Source of the DNA: Sycobia sp. Sy_11
Taxonomy: Eukaryota; Arthropoda; Insecta; Hymenoptera; Epichrysomallidae
Direction of reading: 5' to 3'
NCBI GenBank assembly: GCA_018907035.1
Contig: JACCIC010000019.1
Coordinates: forward strand, 2,008,001-2,072,000
Length of the DNA stretch: 64,000 bases
The position numbers and the translations under genes were made by a program. Of the stretch, positions 55,301 through 61,164 are shown piece by piece. Under the pieces are notes generated by a model, which worked only from the letters and a program-made list of their open reading frames with translations, did no database searches and had not been told where the DNA came from. Within the stretch, counting starts at the first letter, position 1, and each line of letters opens with the position of its first letter.

Positions 55301-57975
55301 CTATAGTAGATAGTCATGCATAAATGATAGTATTTTTTATCGTACCAGAACCTCTAGGTGAGTCTACATTCAAGAAGCGTCATTCAACTTTAATTTTATG
55401 TTTAAAAATCTCATATTATTCTTTTTTATAATCAATAAACAATTCTTCATATGAAGTTCAAAATGATGAGCCAATTAAACAAAGTAGGCTTTGTATCGCA
55501 CAACTTTCTTATTATAGTACAAAAGATCAAATATCAAGCTATGTTAAGAAGTAGTATATTGTGTAATACGTTCGATATTATTCCCCATGGCCCATGAAGG
55601 TACGTTGACGCACGAGAGAAGCGACTGAGCTGTGGTAATCGAGTAGTGCAATTTTGGCAACTATATCGAACAAGTTGGACACCGTCTTTTTTTCTGAAAG
55701 CGGAAGATTGCCGATGGCTGAATTTACATTTATATATGTCAAGAGGTACCAAGGCAACGAGCAGTATGAATATAAAAAGTGGAACAGAATATATGAACAA
55801 TTTTGTTTTTTATTTATATTTGTAGTGGCTTAATTAATTGTATTGCACATTATAACTTTTTATATCAATAATATTAATATTTTTAAAAAGGTCAAAGTAT
55901 TATCATAATACTTTCCGGCTATAATTGAATTATCGTACCTTAAGCAATAAGAAATACGGCAAATGATAAAAAAATGAATTGCCGAATTAAATTTGTAATT
56001 TAAATATTATTTTACAAGGTTAATATTTACATTAAACAAAGCGTTTTTTAAAATTTATTCTAAATTTAAAATAATGTTTTAAATTAAAATTTCATATAGT
56101 AATCATACAATATAGTATTATGTGATACCTAAAATATGAGGTAATATGTTGAATAGTAAAATAGTAAAAAATTCCATGTATAGGTCATATATTATTATTC
56201 CTTGAATAAAGGAAAAATGTTTTCTAAAAATATAATAAGAAATATTCAATGATTTCCGGTGTCAAATATGTCAATGTCATTATAATTATAATTATATCAT
56301 CTTTTTATAATTTATTACTATAGTTGCCCATTCTGCGGTATAAATAACTAACTGATGTGTCTGTTAAATTAACAGAATAATATCAATTCAATCTACCTGT
56401 TTGAAAAGCTGTTATTATCGAAATCAATTATAACTGCAAATCTTGTATCGACTAAAACTTCCAACGTTTTTATAATATTTAATAACAACAATCCAAATAA
56501 AATTTCAGAGACTTATAAATGGTTTATATATTATTCTCTAAAATTATTATATATAACTGTGCAGAATTGATGCAAATTATACATACTGAATATTGATTTT
56601 TATATTTCGATGAATTATTGTATTGTAGTCTAAACATCTTGACATATAAAAGTGTTTTTTTAAAAACTTCAACTTTTGAAAATTGTTTTAAATTTTAAAA
56701 CAATTTTAATTAAATTAGCATACACTTCTTATACTTTAGAATAACATAATATAGAAGATCATAGAATAACATAACATAATATAATAACATAATAGAAGAA
56801 CATAGAAGCATATGTTTTCTATATCTTTTTAATATCTATTCAACATTTTTATTTATTTAATTTATAGTGCGAGGATGATAAAGGCTGTGTTTCCAACTGT
56901 TGTTTTCCATCACACAAGAGATGTACAATTCGTAAGTGAAATTGTCATTATTTTTTATTTATGAATAAAGTTTATAACAAATATAATTACTACAAATAAT
57001 TTGATTATATTATTAATTCTCATAAAAAATTTTAATAATTAAATATTTCTAAATATTTAATTAATTTAATTATGCTTATGTCGACTGTATTTAGATAAAT
57101 TAATAAATATTTCTATTGGCCTTACAGTCCAATTAACTAAATTAAAATTAATACATAATAATATCAATATATATTTATATCAATACGAATACATATCAAC
57201 ATATAATTAATTGAAAATTATAATGACAGTCAGACTATCATATTAATATAAACTTACTAAGAAAAGGAGTCTACGATGATTCATAAATCAATTCCTTCCA
57301 CCTAAAGTATATATATAGTAAATACACAAAAACAATTAAAGCTTTCTTTTTTTCATTTAAGCGACGTACATTTTTTTAGATAATTAGCTACATTCAAAAA
57401 AGTATTATTTACTTGCTTGGCTATTTATATGGTTATCAATATTTCCATATGCACAATACATATATATTTACATTTGGGAATAGTACATGCAACAACTTTT
57501 CATAAATATAATCATCGCCAAACTCCTGAAATGATTTATTACTTATCTTTTTCCTTCGAACAAGAAAAAAAATCTGATTAAGTTTATCTCCAAAAATTCT
57601 AATAATGATAATTAACTTATATTAATAGAAACAAAATTCTTTTAATTTATGTTTAAATAATAATAGTAAAGATAAATAATAATCAATTGGCAAGTTTAAA
57701 TGTAATTATATTCATGTAAAGGTATATCATACTATGTGCAAGTGTAAGAACATATGCTTTGGATATTTTTATTGCTACCATAATTTTTTATTTTCGCTTC
57801 AGATCAACAATGGTGCCCTTGTTCAGTAGGCCTTAATAATTGCAGGGATGATCAGATATGCGTAGTAGAATATGGTGCAAAATGTCCTAGGCTTGCCTGT
57901 TTTCCATCAGCAAGATGTTACGATGCATATCCAACTAATTATAATCAAACACAATCATCTGGACAGTCGAGTTAA
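36495..57975 (+). CDS. small secreted cysteine-rich protein 1, intron 1 carries a Polinton
   Basis: Three exons: 36495-36587 (93 nt), 56868-56931 (64 nt) and 57803-57975 (173 nt). All borders are GT..AG with phases 0 and 1, and the product is 109 aa. Exon 1 is a signal peptide (start MKAIILICSIVVIIPIS). Exon 2 gives a C-x6-C-x3-CC-x6-C pattern, and exon 3 adds eight more Cys before a Gln/Ser-rich tail. AATAAA is at 58020-58025, about 45 bases after the stop. The fit of exon 1 to exon 2 across 20.3 kb is supported by the paralogue at 61165, whose first two exons have identical lengths (93 and 64 nt), phases and Cys spacing. The Cys pattern suggests a disulfide-stabilised extracellular peptide such as a knottin, inhibitor or defence peptide. 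I cannot assign a function. Confidence 0.75.
39116..39121. repeat. target-site duplication, left (AATATA)
   Basis: AATATA directly precedes the left Polinton end and is repeated at 54988-54993 after the right end. Six-bp duplications are typical of Polinton/Maverick insertion. Confidence 0.88.
39122..39479 (+). repeat. left terminal inverted repeat
   Basis: 358 bp, matching 54630-54987 in reverse complement with only two differences that I can see (39149 and 39473). It contains a perfect 11-bp stem with 6-base loop at 39157-39184. It also has a 20-bp perfect inverted pair, CTATAGGCATACTGGCACAT at 39132-39151 with 39318-39337, so each arm itself folds as a large palindrome. Many GTGCCAG/CTGGCAC motifs are present and could be protein-binding sites. 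Confidence 0.95.
39484..39590 (+). repeat. degenerate second copy of the inner TIR module
   Basis: This resembles 39235-39340 in direct orientation, starting CCCGTTCGACGTCACACCGA, with a short deletion and scattered changes. It occurs only next to the left repeat, not the right. Confidence 0.85.
39648..40375 (+). repeat. three tandem diverged repeats of about 280 bp
   Basis: Landmarks GTTCCACATACGCTT at 39706 and 39989, and GTTCCGCATACTCTC at 40262, give periods of 283 and 273 bp. Each unit also carries the block TTTATTTTGTATATTTTCA followed by a CGACGAG-like motif. The third unit is incomplete. No conserved frame runs through the units, so they look non-coding. Confidence 0.88.
40449..40510. 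other. C10...G11 inverted homopolymer pair around a GCACGCGTGC palindrome
   Basis: C10 at 40449-40458 and G11 at 40500-40510 are complementary and enclose GCACGCGTGC, in a genome otherwise very AT-rich. The segment could form a hairpin, and the G tract could form a quadruplex. Role unknown; exact run lengths may be unreliable. Confidence 0.7.
40979..41862 (+). CDS. Polinton orphan gene 1, spliced, Ser/Arg-rich tail
   Basis: Exon 1 is 40979-41261, the intron is 41262-41647 (GTAAGT...TTTCAG), and exon 2 is 41648-41862. Phase 1 joins cleanly to give about 165 aa. The first half is basic with a helical stretch (SLELSLEKLEGMVACLKYAV). Exon 2 contains a Cys/Ser/Arg-repeat block (CSRSRSRSCSSSSSC) near the C terminus. 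A poly-A tract follows at 41869. I recognise no family. Basic and SR-like composition would suit a DNA-packaging or nucleolar-type protein, but that is only inference from composition. Confidence 0.55.
41869..42812. other. non-coding stretch inside the Polinton
   Basis: Begins with a run of about 29 A (41869-41897) and is otherwise AT-rich apart from the tandem repeat at 42257-42480. No gene is seen. Confidence 0.45.
42257..42480. repeat. degenerate tandem repeat, unit TTTTCGGACTTAGAATTTT
   Basis: Seven to eight variably spaced copies of CGGACTTAGAATTTTT-like units, decaying to the right (CTTAGGCTTTTT, GACCTAGATTTTTC, CAGACTTTGAATTTTTTC). Confidence 0.85.
42813..43778 (-). CDS. Polinton orphan gene 2, spliced
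   Basis: Minus strand: exon 1 is 43778-43387 and exon 2 is 43008-42813, with a GTAAGT...TTCCAG intron in phase 2. The joined product is about 195 aa. Exon 1 starts MSRVRQYEVVFRKNILKC and includes LYVKGRDKKEWLSHFLP. Exon 2 is rich in Cys and Leu. No catalytic motif or signal peptide is seen, and I do not recognise the family. It points away from the polymerase gene, with about 640 bp between the two start codons holding presumed divergent promoters. The intron is unusual, being filled by a short-period minisatellite and a TA run. Confidence 0.6.
43038..43301. repeat. minisatellite, unit about AAAAGTATGA, plus (TA)n to 43350
   Basis: More than 20 imperfect 10-12 bp units (AAAAGTATGAGA, AAAAAGTATAA) fill most of the intron of orphan gene 2. 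A TA run follows at 43314-43350. Confidence 0.92.
44423..48521 (+). CDS. Polinton protein-primed DNA polymerase B
   Basis: Two exons, 44423-46101 and 46184-48521, with an 82-bp GT..AG intron splitting an Arg codon; 1338 aa. The ATG at 44423 is chosen because the frame upstream has only non-ATG codons. Domains in order: an N-terminal part with NSDNQCFKYAILSALYP (about residue 250), which resembles a cysteine-protease-like motif; a C2H2-like finger FHCERC..H..YYC (about 387-410); Exo I VIYADFECLL (about 441); HCHLTGR spanning the intron; Exo II NLNYDTHF (about 586); Exo III YLKTDVLLLADVFE (about 738); motif A YYDINNLYGWAM (about 836); motif B LLINAVYGKC (about 982); motif C YTDTDSLIYE (about 1081). 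All catalytic acids are present, so it reads as intact. It would replicate the element from protein-bound ends. The last roughly 80 residues are a low-complexity charged tail ending in a Lys run. Confidence 0.95.
48512..48827 (+). pseudogene. small DNA-binding-like Polinton protein, frame-broken
   Basis: ATG 48512 overlaps the polymerase stop by 10 bases. The frame runs to TAA at 48763 (83 aa), with a pattern YMETALKLVTTRYGAKIIAE. I associate this pattern with small OB-fold-like proteins encoded next to the polymerase in related elements; that is inference from memory. From about 48737 a second frame continues to TAA at 48825-48827 with protein-like character (CLFLLYQGGSCFKF), while the annotated frame turns into low-quality sequence. 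The switch coincides with T5 at 48732-48736, so one base gained there would explain it. It may be non-functional here, or the base may be an assembly error. Confidence 0.5.
49040..49957 (-). CDS. Polinton integrase (DDE, C-terminal chromodomain-like)
   Basis: 305 aa from ATG 49957. The retroviral-type integrase core shows the triad Asp35 (WQADLVEM), Asp96 (LQTDQGKEF) and Glu130 (SICERFNRTLK), with 33 residues between the last two. The C terminus (VEKVLKKTGNRVYVKWLGF, then SWIDKNEV) is chromodomain-like and may steer insertion. No N-terminal zinc finger is encoded, and the ORF starts directly at HKPARRRYERRKYD. It reads without breaks. Its start overlaps the 3' end of the coiled-coil gene by 23 bases at an A8 run. 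Confidence 0.93.
   Translation of the reverse strand: MYREKVVEELHKPARRRYERRKYDIRTIDETWQADLVEMIPFSKDNKGFRYLLTVIDIFSKFAWAIPVRSKSGNDVTKAMNEILKQGRVPSNLQTDQGKEFYNSHFQNLMKKYKINLYSSHSNLHASICERFNRTLKNAMWIQFSKQGNYKWMDILPDLLEVYNSRKHRTIGIEPSNVTKRNAEEIKKHFPIENMNMKKAKYKVGDNVRISKIKNIFEKGYTPNWSTEIFTITRVIKTNPITYHIKDYYDKPVSGGFYESEMQKTKYPEIYLVEKVLKKTGNRVYVKWLGFNSEHNSWIDKNEVF
49935..50342 (-). CDS. Polinton small coiled-coil protein with collagen-like turn
   Basis: 135 aa from ATG 50342. The N terminus MSLDVFGRTLEVSKGSRGPP includes a short Gly-x-Pro-like segment (GSRGPPGIGF). The C-terminal half is a long heptad-type helix (about residues 60-130). Such a layout suits a trimeric fibre or spike-like structural protein, which is inference; no enzyme motif is seen. 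It is transcribed with the ATPase upstream and the integrase downstream on the same strand. The last codons overlap the integrase start in another frame. Confidence 0.55.
   Translation of the reverse strand: MSLDVFGRTLEVSKGSRGPPGIGFIATLNGNYNIESKRLCNIGEAKEENDAISVKILNIALKTQVDVLSFEISESLKYVQDCEQRHEAIRLSIEAKLGDLIKKYDNLKEKVTELVKNTNNIIKEIEKKYVPRKSG
50374..51709 (-). CDS. Polinton DNA-packaging ATPase (A32/FtsK-HerA type), 5' frame-broken
   Basis: The main open frame 51666-50374 has Walker A GPSNCGKT and Walker B SIMIFDDV, followed by FFCMGRHKSVDCFYLCQSYA, the family pattern for ATPases that pump DNA into capsids. It extends unusually far at the C terminus (another roughly 200 residues ending in a basic and Leu-rich part). 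This frame has no ATG; it opens at a TTG. An ATG at 51709 in another frame gives a leader that runs into the T8 run at 51642-51649 (plus strand), and a one-base change there would connect leader and body. As read, translation from the ATG would fail. Confidence 0.85.
51751..51757 (+). promoter_or_regulatory. TATA-like box for the capsid-side genes
   Basis: TATATAA 50 bases upstream of the ATG at 51807, in the 97-bp gap between the divergent ATPase and phospholipase-type genes. Confidence 0.4.
51807..52628 (+). CDS. Polinton minor capsid protein with phospholipase A2 motif
   Basis: 273 aa. Residues about 30-75 show the viral PLA2 pattern: LPGYQYCGPGTKL (calcium-loop type) and DQACKEHDMQYA, with the His-Asp pair of the active site. 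The middle is Ala/Lys-rich. VLPFLIPLFAGLSATGALAG (about 178-197) is a hydrophobic segment like those in adenovirus-type core/minor proteins. The C terminus contains GLYLMPYKHGMGLFLKP. PLA2 in capsid proteins serves membrane passage during entry. The last 14 residues after VKKKK look random, because an A12 run (52575-52586) shifts out of the frame that carries the protease. Uninterrupted otherwise. Confidence 0.8.
   Translation: MIVHKSRKQSKRGGRLLDRVINNLPFEMHLPGYQYCGPGTKLKKRIKRGDSGINPLDQACKEHDMQYANKNSNRNIADMKLADKAWQRVKANDSTLAEKAAALAVASAMKLKAKTGMGLKFSKLVTAAKKSLKASKNSHKVIQSALKGARQAVKNNGGKKKVIVPRVLPLPSKIGGVLPFLIPLFAGLSATGALAGGAAGIAKAVNSAKAAHKDYEESKRHNKTMEAIALGKGLYLMPYKHGMGLFLKPHIGHGQVKKKKLRFNFAKSCIIRL
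52564..52776 (+). pseudogene. adenovirus-like maturation protease, N-terminal fragment
   Basis: The fragment begins just after the A12 run and shows LPNRALSDYDLMKYARILKI, YFRGVFMRNNLP and NESAIVNLDDS, ending at GTHWV with the catalytic His. TAA follows at once, and only 89 bases remain before the next gene, so the Asp/Glu and Cys parts of the active site are missing. It overlaps the preceding gene in another frame and may in intact relatives be joined to it. This copy cannot be an active protease. Confidence 0.75.
52815..52820 (+). promoter_or_regulatory. TATA box before the penton-like gene
   Basis: TATAAA 46 bases upstream of ATG 52866, within the short gap after the truncated protease. 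Confidence 0.4.
52866..53285 (+). CDS. Polinton penton-like minor capsid protein, probably truncated
   Basis: 139 aa starting MEDSFTLTLSGRSSVLEADY. The pattern ELLTFNSIPNIDNTNNKL, IPTGSYEINDIHQFL and SIGSLLGF is the N-terminal half of the single jelly-roll capsid protein that Polintons carry next to the major capsid gene. The family is normally longer. Here two stops (TAATAA) end the frame, and the 132 bases before the next gene do not continue it recognisably. It is probably a C-terminally deleted copy. Confidence 0.65.
   Translation: MEDSFTLTLSGRSSVLEADYFPSIELAKHKKFALGLVELLTFNSIPNIDNTNNKLHLQWEVVTIPTGSYEINDIHQFLSTTLKSKGIDFSLKANNNTFRSEIKCSVPLDLSPQTSIGSLLGFTPRILKENTEHSSDYKN
53418..54660 (+). 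CDS. Polinton double jelly-roll major capsid protein, 5' frame-broken
   Basis: The coding frame is protein-like from about 53467 to the stop at 54660 (about 397 aa): YEIHAHQPYTALSFDNNDEI, then LFDEIRYEINGVEID, SWELFEYPVLPS and LEKPRFIILGLQTKKKNE, ending in TAYCLILHDRIVQYNP. These are typical of the short insect Polinton major capsid protein. The only nearby ATG (53418) is in a different frame, so a frameshift lies between 53418 and 53467; the next in-frame Met is at about 53632. The final 31 bases fall inside the right terminal repeat. It would form the hexon-like shell, but a full-length product is doubtful as read. Confidence 0.85.
54630..54987 (-). repeat. right terminal inverted repeat
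   Basis: Reverse complement of 39122-39479 with two differences. It includes the last codons and the stop of the major capsid gene. Confidence 0.95.
54988..54993. repeat. target-site duplication, right (AATATA)
   Basis: Same six bases as 39116-39121. Confidence 0.88.
54994..56867. other. rest of intron 1 of the cysteine-rich gene, right of the Polinton
   Basis: AT-rich, no coding or RNA gene recognised. Together with 36588-39121 on the left it makes a pre-insertion intron of about 4.4 kb. Confidence 0.5.
57118..57240 (+). repeat. dispersed repeat, partial copy
   Basis: Contains the landmarks GCCTTACAGTC and ATAATGACAGTCAGACTATC shared with the copies near 59921, 61427 and 61818-62003. It lies in intron 2 of cysteine-rich gene 1. 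Confidence 0.5.
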
Positions 57976-60900
57976 AAGGAACATACACAGTGTCGAAAAG
58001 TGTATGTGCTAAAATTTTGAATAAAGTTCTTTTCACATAAAATAGTTACTATTTATTAATCTTTCAAATGAAAATCAACGCTCAAAATTCTTCGGTAAAA
58101 ATCATTTTCTTCCATGATGTACATTGTTACCCGTCAAATATTTATTTATTCTAAATATGAAATCCTTATTGTTGCAAAAAAATTAATAAATTTTGATCCT
58201 TTATAGTATATAGCATATAACGAAAAGGTTCTGTAGAGCATCGTTTCGCTTTGACTTTTATATACTTAAGACACCATTTAATCGGATTCCCTGTCAAAAA
58301 TCGAATTGTTTTGCTCACAATTATTTTCTCGCAATTTCTACGCCCATCGATCGAGAGATATTATTAGATGGAAAGTCGCCAATTTTCGCAATAGCATAAT
58401 AGCTGAGCTCCTGGTGAATAGTATTCTTCGTCCTGAGTTATATTACCAAAAGGATTTCCCTCCCCACCTCTTTTCCCTAATGCGTTTATAAAAATATCGA
58501 TTTGCACAGGGGCGAAGTAATCTACTCCACAGCGATTATATGAAGTCGTTCACAAAAAGCTACTCGACCCTGAGGATAAAGGGCAGAGCAATGGGCGGAT
58601 TTTACGAGTGTCCTCCGACGGATCTGAACTACGAAACAGCGACTGGTGCTCGATCGCATTTGCCGTTCGCAAGCGGAAAATATAACATTACCGACCGGTG
58701 TCGCTTATTACTCGATGAGATACCCCCCCCCCCAAATCTACTTGTCGATACTAAAAATTTCCAGAAATTAAAATTGTACTTATATCGACTGTTGCAAATG
58801 AAATTAACAAATATAACGTGTTATAATTTTTTATAATAAATATAATTACAATTATATAATGACAATTTCACTATCCTTATTTATAATCATCTTCGGTATA
58901 TATAGATATATAATCATCGTTGACTAAGAAATCAGAATTCTCTTAAAATATAAATTAAAAAGAAAATCAAGTAAAAATTACAATAATCAATATTACTATT
59001 GTGAACGAATATCGCGACGCACTTATCAAAATACTTTATCTTCATATATGTAATTTAAATAATCTTTACATATTAGATTTACTAATTTAACCTGAAAATT
59101 AGTATACATAAGTATTTCAATGCGCCGAATGCAAAACAAATCAATGCAGTTCAAAATACAATTGAAATCATTCGAAATGTAATCTGTAAGACTAAGAAGG
59201 TGTCATGGACATTTTTTTATTTTATTTTTCGATTCAGCACAATAGGAAACATATTTCTCACTGGTTAAATCAAATTTTTTACATTGGCCAGGGATTCGAA
59301 CTGATAAATATTTTTATTTTATTTACAAATATTGGATACGAAGAGTTCAATTAAAAAATCCACTGCAAATGTGCAGAAAAATAAAAATAATTCTATCTAT
59401 ATGTCGTTTTTTAACAATTTTACAATTTGACAACATAATTTTTGATACCTTTTTCCATGTTTCTACATAAGCGAAGTACAACACTATATCGCATGTAATA
59501 CTAACCTTCTGTTAAAACATGGAGTTACATACATCATTTCTTTAATTCTCTTACTGATAACTGCTGTGTAGAGAATCTGAAAAATAACAGTGTTTAATTT
59601 TATATTTATTTGCTACTTTAGTAATTTATGATCTTACTATGCGATACACTCTGTGATTTATAATAAAAATGAAATAAATATACAGAATTATTGGCATTCG
59701 TTATCACCGAATTTATTTTTTCAATAGAAGCATTATATAGTGTATAAAAATAGGTCAGAAAGATATGTATTCTTATATTAATATATCATATTCGATACAA
59801 CTTAATCAGTTTACATCTGCTAACTACATTGTGCAACTATCAACTTGTAGAAATTCTGGAATATTTCAATTCTATCGTAATATCTTATTTGATATTTTTT
59901 AAATTAATAAATATTTTTATCCGTCTTACAATCTTTATACAATAATATATTATACTAATATAATGACAATCAGTCTGATAATAGATATAAAGACAGAATA
60001 TAAAGACAACTGGACTGCTTCCACCAGTTTAAATTTAAATTGACCTTAGATGTCCGACATTTCGAACCGCTACGGTTCGAAATATCGGAAGACTAAACAG
60101 TTTAGTCCCAAATCGTCTGGTTATTGAATCAATATATTAGTTTCTTTTTTACAACTATTATCATCATTTTCAGAATGTATCATAGTTTAACGAAAAATAT
60201 CGTAGATCCTTTCAAATTTGTTATGTTGTTAAAAAAAAGAAAAAATCATTTATGCTAATTTTCAGGTAAGTTCGTGGAATATTTTATAAATTATGGTCAT
60301 ATTAATTTAACACAGGTTCCTATGGGAAAATTGAAAGTTTGACTATTTATCGACTTTTTCCAATAAAAAAGTATAGTATTTTTTCTCTAAGTTCTTCTAA
60401 AAATTGTGCAGTAATAAATAAATATTTTGGAAATGTGTATATCTGAATAATTAATGTTTATGGGATGCTATTCACAATATCGAGAAAAAAGTAAGCCAGT
60501 AAAATTCGCCTTAATATTATCAAGCGCTGTCAGTCATAGCTTTGATGACATCTGTTGAAAGCAGCAACAGTCTCGAAATTGTTTGTGTCGTTGAATTGAG
60601 AATTCGAAATCGACTATTTTTCCATCGGGCGCGATCGGAGTGAGTAAGAAGGAGATTTCTTATGGACGTAGTCGATGCGTTTCTGAAAAAAGGATAAGTA
60701 GGTATTTTATTTAAATCGTGTGTGCGTGCGAACATGTGAATCGGTTATTTTTTCATAAGAATGTCTATTAAATTATGGCGACTATAATTTTTCAAATATT
60801 GAATGATATTTTCTGAATTCGTGCATAAAACGTTTTTTCTTCTTTATTAATAACATATTAAATTTATTGTTTTTATTAGTAACATGTCAAATTTATTAAT

Positions 60901-61164
60901 AACACCTAGGACTATGTCTGTTATACTGTATATGTCAAATTCGATAATATCATACCAGTTTTCGTAAAATACGATACTTAAAATGAGAATAATTTTTTTT
61001 ATATACGTGGACGTAAATTAAAAATTTATATCCAAATAATATGGATAAATAACTATAGAGCTAATAAAATTTTGTTCGTTGATTTACAGTTAATATATAT
61101 ATAACGTATTATATGCCTTTAGTGACTTTTTAAAAATTTAATGTATTAATTATTTGAACAGAGA
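57976..61164. other. intergenic stretch between the two cysteine-rich paralogues
   Basis: Holds the poly-A signal of gene 1 at 58020-58025. A GC-rich island at about 58500-58735 has a coherent but short frame (YEVVHKKLLDPEDKGQSNG), including C10 at 58725-58734. The dispersed repeat listed at 59921-60089 also lies here. No complete gene is recognised. Confidence 0.4.
59921..60089 (+). repeat. dispersed repeat copy ending in a strong hairpin
   Basis: Starts CCGTCTTACAATCTTTATAC and ends in an inverted repeat at 60053-60089. This has an 11-bp perfect stem (ATTTCGAACCG at 60059-60069 with 60073-60083, loop CTA), extended to about 17 bp with one mismatch. The reverse-oriented copy is at 61818-62003. 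Confidence 0.65.

Noticed and set aside
60520..60735. 71-codon minus-strand frame
   Set aside because: No recognisable motif, splice context or conservation clue.
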